This document shows, in pieces, positions 44,517-55,452 of a DNA stretch of 64,000 nucleotides; the stretch's first letter is position 1, and each line of letters begins with the position of its first letter. The translations under genes and the position numbers were made by a program. The stretch spans positions 1,922,001 through 1,986,000 of the forward strand of contig JACCLO010000012.1 in the NCBI GenBank assembly GCA_029448655.1, given 5' to 3'. The notes below the pieces were generated by a model that made no database searches, was not told the origin of the DNA, and worked only from the letters and a program-made list of their open reading frames with translations. The stretch is from Wolfiporia cocos. Its lineage: Eukaryota > Basidiomycota > Agaricomycetes > Polyporales > Phaeolaceae.

Positions 44517-44701
44517 CTTTCGGTATGCCCAAAACACACGTTCACAACGCAACTTTTGTGTTAGTGGCAGCTCTTGATGCGATCAACAAGTGCCAGTTCC
44601 TGTGCATCCTGCACGTGTACAGCAGACCCAACGGCATGCAATCTCCCTTCATGTAGCTGTACTAATAAATGGGATGGACTGGCTACAGCAGCATACACAT
44701 G
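44517..44701 (-). repeat. right arm of the inverted repeat, middle fragment
   Basis: Continues the right arm after the outer transposon; it is the inverted copy of 22405-22578. It is much more diverged than the proximal segment: in the first ~137 bp most differences are CpG in the left arm against CpA or TpG here. It ends at the 8-bp target of the second hAT-like element. Confidence 0.88.
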
Positions 44702-45301
44702 TAGTGTTGCCGAAATTCAGTTCAGAACCAAGGTTCAGAACCTGAACCACCTGAACCGAACCTAGGTTCAGGTTCAGTCCAGGTCCGGTTCAGGGTAGGA
44801 TGTCAAGGTTCGGTTCTTGGTTCAGGGGGGCCATTGGTACCCTTGAACCAGGTTCAAACTGGACTGAACCTTGAACCACTTAGCATTGACATATTCTTGG
44901 TAGCTACTGGTGGATAAGCATCAATTACAATTATGGCCTTGCCATCTTTGCTATAGTATTGTTGCAGTAAGTCATGGATAACTGGCTTCACCATAGCAAG
45001 CATCAGCACTCATATACTCCAGTCTCCCACTATGGCATGAGCTCAACCCTGCATTGGAATTACTGTGCTTTCTGTGGCACTGGGCTACATTCACTGTTGC
45101 AATTCAGGTTCTGCAGCCAACATGAGGGCATGTGGCCCTTGCATGCATAGTGACAAGGCAAGCTAGTGGGTAGTAGTCTCATCTGTAGCTGCATTAAGCT
45201 GGGTGTGAGCATTGTGGCTCCTCAGCAGGTTGTACCCTATGACACAGTTTGACTATCCTACATTAGAGATTCACCCTCATGGCCAGCAAATTTCTACATT
45301 C

Positions 45302-45597
45302 TGTCACAAGCCGATTTCTTTCACCTAGCACGTGTTGTCAGACCCCCGGACACTCTGTGCCGTGTACTTACACCCATTATAGGGTCACCTACATTATCTC
45401 GGACTATCAGCTTACATAATAACTATATAGTAGCCAAACATGTACAAACAGTAGAATAGCATATATACTGACCGACGAGCAGGGTAGCACCCCAGACTCA
45501 TCTTGGCCTTATACGCCTTGAGTAGCCTCAGATCTGGAATATGCCCTTGTGCGAGTCATATTCCCCTGAGTAGTTGCTTGAAGTGTTGCTTGTGTCA
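45302..45597 (+). repeat. 5' LTR of gypsy-2
   Basis: 296 bp from TGTCACAAGCC to TTGTGTCA. It lacks about 80 bp that the 3' LTR has after the first 25 bp. TATATA at 45462-45467 is followed 32 nt later by AGACTCATCTT (45494-45504), the likely transcript start. Confidence 0.9.
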
Positions 45598-45598
45598 T

Positions 45599-45609
45599 AA
45601 GACGAGTCT
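45599..45609 (+). promoter_or_regulatory. gypsy-2 primer-binding site, self-priming type
   Basis: AAGACGAGTCT lies one base after the LTR. It is complementary to AGACTCGTCTT; the LTR start region reads AGACTCATCTT, so ten of eleven bases pair. The single mismatch is a CpG to CpA change, in line with the decay seen across this element. Confidence 0.7.
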
Positions 45610-46595
45610 CCACCCCGTGTAGCGTTTACCCTACACAACCCCGGCGCACTAGGGGCAAAGTGCATTGTTCCCTCGCCCTTGCTTGACTTCGGTCTTGTGA
45701 GCGTAAACGATTATCATATTCATCACATCCCAGGGTTAATAGATTTGAGTTCTGGGGGACTTCTTGTGAACAGCGTGTAGGGGACCTCTCCTACCGTTGC
45801 TTCTAAGCTACTGGACCAACACTGTGCAACGCGGTTGTAAAGGTCTTGGGTTACAACCCCACTGCAGTAATTGTGCACCCAATGTGTAATAATCAAAGGC
45901 ATTAAGGGGCCCTGTGGCAGTGTACAGAGGCACTGGTCGTCTATATACGAGCATTACCGCTCCGACGTACGTGCATTACCATGCCCCTGTTACAATACAA
46001 CCCAGCGCCTTCCCGGTGGCTGAAGAGGCGAGAACAAGCCTACATACTGTACCGGCACTTGCCGACCTACGGTAGTATTTTACATGCCCCATCACATAGG
46101 TGGATAGTTCCCGTGCCCTCGGTATCCTGAATTAGCTTCGGGGCTGGACGAGGTTTCGGAGGCTTTGAGTTCTTGCCAGGCTTGGGCTGAAAACCCCTCG
46201 CTGTTTCTTGGTGCATCTCCGAAAAGAGGTGCTCACAGTTTGTAGTGGATCGAGATTTTATAGCTACCACCGACGACTTCAATGCAGCATTCCTGGCTGA
46301 CAATTTTGGCTACCTCTCCATATGGGATAGCATCCACGCACCCGTAGAAGTAGCTCCCATTGTCATGGGGACCATCGGAAGCAACAGGCCACCCCGGTCA
46401 CTCGCATATGGAGCATCCCAAGAAGATCAGGGACCCCCCACATAAGTCCTGAGCCAGGCATTCCACCTGGCAAGGGAAAGGTCAGACACCATCCACGGGG
46501 GCAGTCAACTGGGTCACATCGACTCACCCCTGGCTCTTCAATGGGCATTTCCACCCAGCCCAATGGCAGCTGACTCCGGCGAGTGATGTCAGCAG

Positions 46596-48540
46596 ATGGC
46601 CCAGACAATGGTGCAGATTGGTACTTGGTCACGGGACATGGCGGCACGGTTTCTTTGTGAGGCGCAACAGTTGCAGGCGGACGCTCTCCAAGCCAGAGAT
46701 GTGGCCTCACAACATAGCCAGCACCTTGTACCCCCCCTAACCAACATCTCGTCCCCGGTCCAAAGTCGATTCCGGCCGGTACAGAACTGGGTCAGGGAGG
46801 TCAACATGGCCTCACCCTTGGTACGCAGACCCCACCCTCTTCCAACACCCCCGACTCGCAGAAACTCCAGGCAGACAAACCCATTCCTGCCCGGATACAC
46901 CCTGCTGGAACCCATGGCCCTGGTCCCACCACACCCCTCCTTCTTCGCCAGAACGGTCCAACAAGCACCCCGGCTCAACTATGCGAACATGACGGTCCTG
47001 GCCCCCACACTAGCACCTGTGAACACCTGGGGAGCCACGCCTCTCCAGGGAACTCGTGCGTCGATGTGGAGACCGGCGAAACCAGCATCATCACAATGGG
47101 ATGCATACTTGATGCTCCCAGAGCTGCAACCGGACCCACGGTACAAGTCGAAGGTCAGGGAACCCGAACCTTTCACCGGAAACGGCTTCATGGACTGGTA
47201 CATGTGGCTGAGACTCTACATCAATGACAACACCCCCCTACTCTTCTCTGACTCAAAGAAGGTGGGAGCGGCAGTCTCGCTCATCCACGGTCCAAAGGTA
47301 GACTCCTGGGTAATGGCATTCACCCAGGAACACTACCTTGGAGGTCAGTGGAGGATCAGCTGGGATCGGTTCGTCTGGGAACTGCACCAGAAGTTCAATG
47401 ACCCCGACCTGGAGAAAAAGGCAGTGGTGGCAGCCAAAAGGCTCAACATGACACTCGGTAAAGGCGAAGAGTACTTCCAGGAGCTCGAACGACTTCTGGG
47501 AGAAGTCAAGTACGACCAGGAGAACCAAGTGGTCCACAGCTAGATCACTTGGGCCATCCCCAAAGACATCTACTCTTCGGTTCACCAGGCATTCGTCACT
47601 ACCACCATCAACGACAAATCACAACAAGGTTACAAATTCCGGAGGACTACGAATCCTGGAAACAGGCCATCCTCTGGACTGACAATGCGATGCATCGACT
47701 CCGGGACGAGGAAAAGCTGCGAGGACATCAGGGTACCAAGGCAACTGGTGAAAAGGGCAAGGAGCACGTGAAATCGGATCACGCCCCCCGAGCGGAACCC
47801 ACGGCCAAGGCCAACTTGCTCAAGAGGAAGTGCCACTCTTGCAGCAAGACCCAAGCAGAGGCACCTGGCAAGGGATGCAACAAGACATCCTGGCACCAGC
47901 TGAACTGGCGGCCCCGCACCAACACCACCACCACCACCACCACCACCACCGCCAGTGGATCCAGAACACAGCGAACCCAGCAGGCTATCGAAAGGCAAGA
48001 AGCTCCCATGGTCCTGAGCGAGATTCCCCAGGAGGACTTCGTCCAAATGGTGGCAGCTTGGGCCAAGGAGAACCCTGACGCCGCAAAAGAAGCAGGGTTC
48101 ACCCCCGCTCAGGTAAGTCCCTCCCCCTCGAATCGCTTTTCAGTATTGGAAGTAGAAGAACCAGTAAACTCCAAAAAAAGTGACTCGGCTGCCACGGAGA
48201 ATGACGAACTGGTGGATGGACTATATGGGCTAGAGACCGGGGCCCCAATATTAGAACGTATATCTGTACCTGCTGCATCTGTAGAATCGGACATAGATGA
48301 CAACGATGGAGCTTCAACATGCTCCGATGACTCATTTGTAACAGCCTTGGAGGCACCTTCCACTGGAGCATGGTGGGAGGCTAATACCGTGCTTAATTCC
48401 TCCAATGTTAATGTAACATATGTTCCGATGGAAGTAGACCTGGTAGTGACATCAGATGTGGAAATGGCAGATGCATCTGATGCCACTAAGAAAAAGGCAG
48501 AAAAGAAAGTGCGGCATAGACACGTCAAGAAAAAGACCGT
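46596..48540 (+). pseudogene. gypsy-2 gag, degenerate
   Basis: The first part (46596-47543) is a Gag-like frame with the capsid blocks FTGNGFMDWYMWLRLYIND, WRISWDRFVWELHQKF and EYFQELERLLGEV. It ends in TAG at 47541-47543 inside a reading that continues in frame (ITWAIPKDIYSSVHQAF). A further Gag region (FPEDYESWKQAILW, then KCHSCSK as a possible broken knuckle, a (ACC)n Thr tract at ~47920-47951, and an acidic Ser-rich spacer) lies in the frame 47549-48667. A frameshift separates the two. Not expressible as one protein. Confidence 0.85.
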
Positions 48541-49000
48541 CACACTCGACATCTACCTAGACCACCCGCGGGCAATACCACCCGAGTGCAAAAGCGAAGG
48601 TGCCGCAGGGTACGACCTATACTCTGCGGAGGAGGTCCTAGTCCCAAATGGGAACATATCACTGTAGACACTGGCATCAAAATCAGGATGCCGGCCGGTG
48701 TATACAGGCGTATTGCTCCATGATCCGGACTCGCCCTCAAGGAAGCCAATGTGGAAGGCGGTGTAGTAGAGGAAGGCTACACCGGCCGCATAAAAGTCAT
48801 ACTGAATAATCAGACCGGAGCAGATTATCAGATCGAGTATGGGGACAGAATCGCCCAGTTCATACTCAAGTGCAACATGACACCCAACACCAAAATTGTC
48901 AAGTCGATCTGCAAAACCATGCATGGAACACAGGGTTTTGGTTCAACTGGTGAGAAACTCAGGGGAAGTGTAGTGGTCATCAGACGGGAAAACGGGGAAA
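48541..49000 (+). pseudogene. gypsy-2 dUTPase domain, degenerate
   Basis: Motifs in order: GAAGYDLYSAEE (I); after a frameshift near 48660, MPAGVYRRIAP then TGA (48721-48723) in place of the Arg of the usual PRSG, then SGLAL (II); GGVVEEGYTGRI (III, with Glu where the catalytic Asp is expected); YGDRIAQFIL (IV); GTQGFGSTGE (V, well kept). So the domain was a true trimeric-type dUTPase and is now dead. Confidence 0.85.
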
Positions 49001-51861
49001 GCAGATTGAAGTACCGATCACTCTCCACCACCCCGACAGACGTGCCCTCTTCACAAAGGCTCTCATCGATTCCGGCTCTACCAGGTCAGTGATCAGTAAG
49101 TCCTACGTGGAGAAACACCTATTCGAGCAAATCCCATTGGATCGTCCTATCAAGCTGTTCAACGTGGACGGATCAACCAACAGCATGGGGCTCATGACGC
49201 ATTATGTCCAGCTCCAGATGCAGATCGACACACACTTGGAAACCTGCAAGTTCCACATTACGGAACTCAGCTCTGTGGACATCTTCCTAGGCTTCGACTG
49301 GCTCGAAGACCACAACCCTTCCATAGACTGGAAGAAGTATAAGATCACGTTCACGTGCGACTGCGAACATGAGCAGATCAAGGACGGTGATCATATCTAT
49401 TACATTTTCGCTGACACATGGATCTGAAACAGGGACGAGTGTAGGGTGGACATCACCAAATGAGTCCATGCCACGAAGGCAATGGAAATCGCCATCGCGA
49501 CTGGCAAAACCACGGAAGCCAAAACGTTTGAGGAAGTCATACCCGAGTACTTGCATGAATTCAAAATTGTGTTCGAGGAAAAGGAATTCAACACACTCCC
49601 AGAATGGTGACCGTGGGATCATGCCATCGAACTCTTACCCAACTCAGAACCATACGTGGGCAAGATTTACGCCCTTTTGCCACGAGAACAAGAAGCCCTG
49701 GACGACTTCTTAGAAGAACAGCTGTGCACGGGCCACATCTGCCCATCGAAGCCCCCATGGGGAGCACCCTTCTTCTTTGTCAAAAAGAAGAATGGGAAAC
49801 TCCGTCCCATTCAGGACTATTGAAAGTTGAACCAGATGACCAAGAAAAACAAGTACCCACTCCCACTCATCATGGAGCTGCTTAACAAGTTAAAGCATGC
49901 TAAGTACCTTTCTAAATTGGACATTCGTTTGGGATACGCAAACGTCAGAATCAAAGAAGGTGATGAAGTGAAAGCCGCCTTCATCACTAATCGAGGGCTC
50001 TACGAGCCATTAGTGATGTTCTTCAGAATGTGCAATGCACCAGGCACGTTCCAGACTTTGATGAATGACATCTTTAGAGACCTAGTCCTCACGGGGAAGG
50101 TCATTGTATATTTGGACAATATCCTTATTTTCATGGAGAATCAGAAAGAACATAGAGAGATCCTGCACAAGGTTCTTTTGGTTCTCCGTCAAAATAAGTT
50201 GACATGTAAACCAGAGAAATGCGAGTTCGAGAAATCGGAAGTAGAATACTTCGGGCATATAATCTCTCATGAGGAAATCCATATGGATCCCGTGAAGGTC
50301 GCTGCAGTAGCCGAATGGCCAGCACCTTGGAATAAAAAAGAAGTGCAATCCTTCATCGGATTCACAAACTTCTACCAGAGATTTATACCCAAGTTCTCAA
50401 TGGTAGTGCACCCCCTGATCAATCTAACCAAAGATGGAGAATGGCAGTGGGGCACAACAGAACAGGAGTGCTTTGACAAACTAAAAAAACATCTTTGTCA
50501 CCACCCCTGTACTAGGGATACCAAACAATGACGATCCATTCCGCATTGAGGCAGACTCTTCAGACTTCGTGACTGGAGCCTGCCTTATGCAGAATCAGGA
50601 TGGCATCTGGAAGCCCATAGCATATCACTCAAAGACGCTACTACCGGCAGAACGTAACTACGAGATATATGATCGCGAACTCTTAGCTATTATGCATGCC
50701 CTAGACGAATGGTGGCACTTTGTAATGGGTGCAAAGCATCCTGTAGAAGTACTGATGGACCATAAGAACCTAGAATACTTTAAGACTCCGCAGAAGATTA
50801 ATCCGCGACAAGCCCGGTGGATGACGGAACTCACCGAGTATGACCTACAACTCATGCACATCCCCGGAAAGACCAATGGAAGGGTGGACGGATTGTCCCG
50901 ACAAGGCGACCACGATGACAACAAGACGCACCTCGAAGGACAAATTGTCCTGAAAGACCACCTATTCGCCAAAGACAGCACAGAAAGGCTAAGATCCTCT
51001 TTCTATACCCTCCCTCACGGAGTCACCCATGAGGAGGGAAAGGAAAGGGTCAAAGCAGAAGCCGCTCTCTACAATAAGCAGGCAGTAGAAGGATTAGTGG
51101 AAATGGCCGAGGACGGCCTATGCTACAGGAGGGGGAAGTTGATCATTCCAAGAGATGAGGAATTATTTGGAAAAATCTTTTCCTCCTTCCATGACATGAT
51201 CTTGGCAGGACACCCTGGCACAGAAAACACATACACCACCATTCACCAATCATACTTGTGGCCAAAGATGTGAAACGACATCCGCCAGTACATCAAGGCA
51301 TGTATCAAGTGCCAATGAGCCAAGCTGGATCGCTCAAAGAGAGCCGCACCACTGAACCCGAACCCAATGCCCATGCACAACTGGGAGAACATTTCCGTTG
51401 ATATGATCATGGGACTCCCCACATCCAAGGGTCAAGACGCTATCATTGTAGTTGTAGATATGAAATCAAAGGACTATATCGTGGTTCCAACCACAACCAA
51501 GCTTACAGCTGAAGGCTGGGCCAACATATTCGTAGATAAAGTATATGCACAGCACGGACTACCAAAGAAAGTATTTAGTGACAGAGGACCACAGTTTGTT
51601 TCGGACTTTATCAAAGACGTATACCGTAGATTAGGCATTGAAGGAAACCCTAGCACCGCATTCCACCCACAGACAGACGGGCAGACGGAGCATATGAACC
51701 AGGAGCTAGAAGTTTACTTACAACTATTTATTAACAACACACATACCAACTGGCCGGACTTACTCCCGCTAGCAGCATTTGCGTATAAGTGTCATGTACA
51801 TATGACACAAACTTGTCTAGTGCAGTACTACCCAGCCGGGTATAAGGCGGAGTGTCGGTAA
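49001..51861 (+). pseudogene. gypsy-2 protease, reverse transcriptase, RNase H and integrase, degenerate
   Basis: The protease has ALIDSGSTRSVISKSY (~49063) and IFLGFDWLEDHNPS. The reverse transcriptase has FITNRGLYEPLVMFF and CNAPGTFQTLMND, but its active site reads YLDN instead of YxDD, which should abolish catalysis. RNase H (EADSSDFVTGACLM, YDRELLAIMHAL) follows a one-base frameshift at the A-run near 50485. The integrase has FHDMILAGHPGT, SVDMIMGLP, SDRGPQF and TDGQTEHMNQE. In-frame TGA codons occur at 49425, 49461, 49608, 49821, 51271 and 51316; at several of these sites the family has Arg (CGA) or Trp (TGG). At 51853 the integrase is interrupted by a 475-bp insertion. Confidence 0.9.
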
Positions 51862-52327
51862 TGTGACAACTGAGGGTGAATCAGGTCCCCAGACTAGCAT
51901 GCGCAAGATTAAGTAAGGGGCTGCCGTCACTGGCTAAGCCCAGAGTCATAGAATAATCAGTCTGAGGAGTGCGCCTCAGACTGTTAGCCGTTATATACAT
52001 GCCAGTGCAGCAGTCATGTATCTACTAGCCCTAAAGAACGTGGTCTGTGCGTGCCGCGCTACAGTAGGGTCATGTGCCCATGGGGCACGTGTACTTAAGG
52101 GGGTCACGTGCCTGTAAAGGGCACATGATGTTCTACTATCACGGGACCTGGTGGTCACGTGACTGTACTGGTGTCTCTATCTATCAGATGCTTACCTAAG
52201 GCGGCTATCTAATCTATAAAGACCATGTGACCGTACAATTTGTTAACGTTGCAGAGATTATCTGTGACAACATAGTAGTACAGGCTACAGCCCCTTTTAC
52301 CTTACTCACAGCTACCACCCATTTACA
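51853..52327. mobile_element. 475-bp insertion in gypsy-2 integrase, possible solo LTR
   Basis: Removing these bases rejoins the integrase frame exactly (VQYYPAGYKAE with GVEAPELEEGM). The segment begins TGTCGG and ends TTTACA, the TG...CA form of an LTR, and contains CTATAAAG near 52215. I cannot see a clear target duplication, so the type is uncertain. It differs from the other LTRs in this window. Confidence 0.5.
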
Positions 52328-53086
52328 GGTGTGGAGGCACCAGAGCTGGAAGAGGGGATGGGAACCGCCAAGGATTGGGTCGACCACATGCACAAGATCA
52401 GCCAAACCGCTTTGAAAAACCTCGAGAAAGCCAACCTTTGCATGAAAGAGTACTACAACCGAAAATGAACCAGCCCTCACTCGTACCAAGAGGGTGATAT
52501 GGTTTGGGTCGATGGGTGAAACATTAACATGGGAAACCCAACAAAGAAGCTCGATTCGAAGTGGCACAGCCCGTACAAGGTCAACAAGAAGGTTGGACAC
52601 GGTGCATATGAACTGGACCTGCCTGCAGACATGCGTGGCATATACCCCGTATTCAATGAGGTCCTACTGCTGCCTTACATACCACCAGCCTTCCCCACTC
52701 AGAGCCATAATCAGACAGAAAGCAATGACACTTGCAGGCCTCTCAGGATCCTCGAATCCAGGGAAGACCGAGGGCGAGTCGAGCTGGAAGTTGAATGGTC
52801 TGATGGGACAACAACATGGGAAAGAAAAGGTGGACTGACTCCATGGCAAGACATTGTCACCAAGTACTTTGAGGAAAGACCTATCGCTCCGGGCCACCAG
52901 TGGAAAAACAGACACACTGAATGGGACCCTGAATGGGAAGACCTCGAACGAAAAAGCGACGCCATGAAGCTCAGATCAGTACCAAACGAGTTCATAATCC
53001 ACGACGATGTAGACATCCAGCTGCTGAAGGATGCAAAGATACCCTTCTACATCTACCCAAAGCAGCTCGTCACCAGGAACTTTTAG
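52328..53086 (+). pseudogene. gypsy-2 integrase C-terminus with chromodomain-like end
   Basis: Reading resumes with GVEAPELEEGMGTAKDW and continues through two TGA codons (52466, 52517) to SKWHSPYKVNKKVGHGAYEL and the chromodomain-like block RVELEVEWSDGTTTWERKG (near 52780). The last open part is 52529-53086. A purine tract GAAGAGGGGG at 53303-53312 precedes the 3' LTR. Confidence 0.8.
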
Positions 53087-53315
53087 TTCTGTAACCCGAA
53101 GACTAGGGTGATTGAGTATGGAATACAGGTCGGACAATGCATAGAATCCACTATACCCAGCAACCCGGGGTGGATCTATCCAGTCCAGTATACCATACAG
53201 ATGGCAAACAGACACACATGCCAGAAACACAAACACGATCACCCATGCCACATAGATCCCATGATGACCAAAACGATTGCTGGGCGTGGGGACACACAGC
53301 TAGAAGAGGGGGTAC

Positions 53316-53688
53316 TGTCACAAGCCGATTTCTTTCGCCTAGCCAGCGACTAGTGATTAGAGCCTAAACCCTTATCTTATCTAAGCGCACACCTAAGCAG
53401 TCACATGCCAAGACCCCAATCACCCTATCACGTGTTGTCAGACCCCCGAACACTCTGTGCCGTGTACTTACACCCATTATAGGGTCACCTACATTATCTT
53501 GGACTATCAGCTTATGTAATAAAGCCAAACATGTACAAACAGTAGAATAGCATATATACTGACCGACGAGCAGGGTAGCACCCCAGACTCATCTTGGCCT
53601 TATACGCCTTGAGTAGCCTCAGATCTGGAACACGCCCTTGTGCAAGTCATATTCCCCTGAGTAGTTGCTTGAAGTGTTGCTTGTGTCA
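53316..53688 (+). repeat. 3' LTR of gypsy-2
   Basis: 373 bp, TGTCACAAGCC to TTGTGTCA, followed by the target duplication CATTC. It contains the ~80 bp missing from the 5' LTR, so this is the fuller copy. Confidence 0.92.
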
Positions 53689-54276
53689 CATTCACTGCTG
53701 TTAGATGAAGTAGAAAATGTAGATATAATGTTTCACTTTGTATCCATGATTCTACTGTAGGTTATATACAGAGCTGTCTAATAAGGTTTGTTATTGAGCT
53801 TTGCCTCAGGCTAATTCACACCCATTCTGCTCATGGAATCTGATTACTGAACTGCTCAAAATAGCTGCCTTGAGTGATTATTGTGCATCAACAAGTGATG
53901 TTTTATCACTCTGAAGAAGACTAAGAACCACTTCAGAATGCAGCAGCCCAATAGACACCAAATGGATACTTGAGGCACTGCAAAACTTGAAGTGTAGTTA
54001 TTCTAGTGGTTTCAATATTGCTGGAGATGAGGTATACAATTGGTATACATAGAAAGGTTCCCAGAGTTGGTGTCCAAAATATTATTTTTACACACTATAA
54101 AAGCAAGCGACTTAGCGGTCCGAACCTAGTTCGAACCTTGAACTGAACCTGCTGAACCGGTTCAGCAGGTTCAGTCCAGGTTCAGGTTCCAGTTCAGGCT
54201 CCCTGCAGTCAGTTCAGTTCTAGGTTCAGCCCCAGACCCCCCTGAACCTGAACTGAACTGAACTTTGGCAACACTA

Positions 54277-54366
54277 TACACTATATTTGTGGCAGTAACA
54301 ATCGAACACTGCACGACGCGTCGTCGCATATGCGTAGCAAATCAAGCTTCACTGCACATTCGTGTA
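54277..54366 (-). repeat. right arm of the inverted repeat, distal fragment
   Basis: Last piece of the right arm, the inverted copy of 22313-22412, with one ~10-bp length difference and several CpG changes (CGTACGCG against CATATGCG). Homology ends at CGTGTA, 54361-54366. Confidence 0.82.
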
Positions 54367-55447
54367 CAGTTGAGGACAAGCAAAGACGGTAAATTTGGTG
54401 GCTCGCAGAGCTCACGCTGCAGCTGCAGCACAGCTGCAAGCTACTGGTACCTCTACTTACTTGTAATTGTGTGAAGTAACCTGGTAAATCAATTATAGAT
54501 GTTATGTACTAAACTTCAGAATGTTGGTATCATCATCATAAATGCATTCGAACGTAAGTACTGTATCAGTGATTGATATGAAAAAACGCGAGCGACTTTC
54601 ACTCCATCCACTTTGGATTGAGCGTCCGTGATTGCTGTAATGTGAAGCCCACGTGCCTGTGGAGAGGCATTTTCATTACTTGAGGTTAATTACCCAGTGG
54701 GTTTGCATAGATAAGTGCCAAGTATCACGTGAATATCAACGCGTTGGGTGAGCGCCTCTGAGTCTGCTCGCCCACCACTATGTGATGAGGACACAACTTC
54801 GTTGTGTAGGGTGCCACGTAGTATGAGCTCTGCCGTACTGTAGCTGATACGGGATGAATATTTAATGACTGATTATGGTGCACAGACCGGCTTTGCTCCA
54901 TATTATGAGGTGGTCATACATGGGGGGTTCTTGGATGAGTTGTGGTTGTTGGTCAACCTAAAGTGGTCAGCATGATTGAAGAGGAGAATCATTGGTGGTG
55001 TTCACAGGTGTAGTTGTGGAGGTAGTAGTTGCGACGGGTGATGGGAGTGGGGGTGCAGATGGGGCAGGCGACTGAGAAACCTGATGGGTCTGGATAGTGG
55101 TGCATGTGGCAGGTGGTGAGGGTGGAGGTGTGGGCATAGGGTAGGGCATAGGGTTGGGCAAAGTAGGCGCCAGAATGGTGTCTAAGTGTTTGGCTAGTTG
55201 GCGGATGTTGTCTCACACTGTGAGTAAGGTAAGGGCTTCGGTGTGAGCGATTTCGTCAGCTCCATGTTGGATGGCGGTAAAGAGGTATGATACATGAGTC
55301 TTCCAAAGTGGAAGAGCATAGTTGGAGGAGTTGGTTTCATGTGCCCGGTGGATACTCTGGGCAGCGTTGAAAAGTAGATCAAAGGTGGCTGGTGTGGTGT
55401 CGGTAGGGGCCCTCTGGGTGGTGGGGACGGTGTGTTGGGTGTTCATG
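54367..55447. other. spacer with one weak - strand reading frame
   Basis: Most of this stretch shows nothing. On the - strand a frame begins MNTQHTVPTTQRAP at 55446 and reads ATFDLLFNAAQSIHRAHET and WKTHVSYLFTAIQHGADEI, then hits a stop at about 55213. It appears to continue as a Pro/Ser/Thr-rich tail down to 54967. The composition looks protein-like, but I recognise no family. Two solo LTRs lie just upstream of its ATG. It may be a decayed gene or element ORF. Confidence 0.3.
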
Positions 55448-55452
55448 GTAGG

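Larger units (their letters stand above)
45302..53688 (+). mobile_element. old, degenerate Ty3/Gypsy element (gypsy-2) with dUTPase
   Basis: 8387 bp with a perfect 5-bp duplication CATTC (45297-45301, 53689-53693). The LTRs run TGTCACAAG to GTGTCA. The 5' LTR (45302-45597) is shorter than the 3' LTR (53316-53688) by one ~80-bp deletion plus small changes. The coding order is gag, dUTPase, protease, RT, RNase H, integrase, chromodomain-like end. The reading is broken by nine in-frame TGA codons, one TAG and at least two frameshifts, and the RT active site is mutated. It inserted in hAT-like element no. 2. Confidence 0.95.
44702..54276. mobile_element. hAT-like miniature element no. 2, hosting an old Gypsy element
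   Basis: The ends read TAGTGTTGCCGAAATTCAG (left) and TAGTGTTGCCAAAGTTCAG (- strand, right). The flanking 8-mers TACACATG (44694-44701) and TACACTAT (54277-54284) are a worn duplication; the left arm has TACACATG once. Both subterminal regions are packed with GGTTCAG/GAACCTGAAC motifs. Without the 8.4-kb Gypsy insertion the element is about 1.18 kb, almost the size of hAT-like element no. 1. No transposase is present. Confidence 0.88.
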
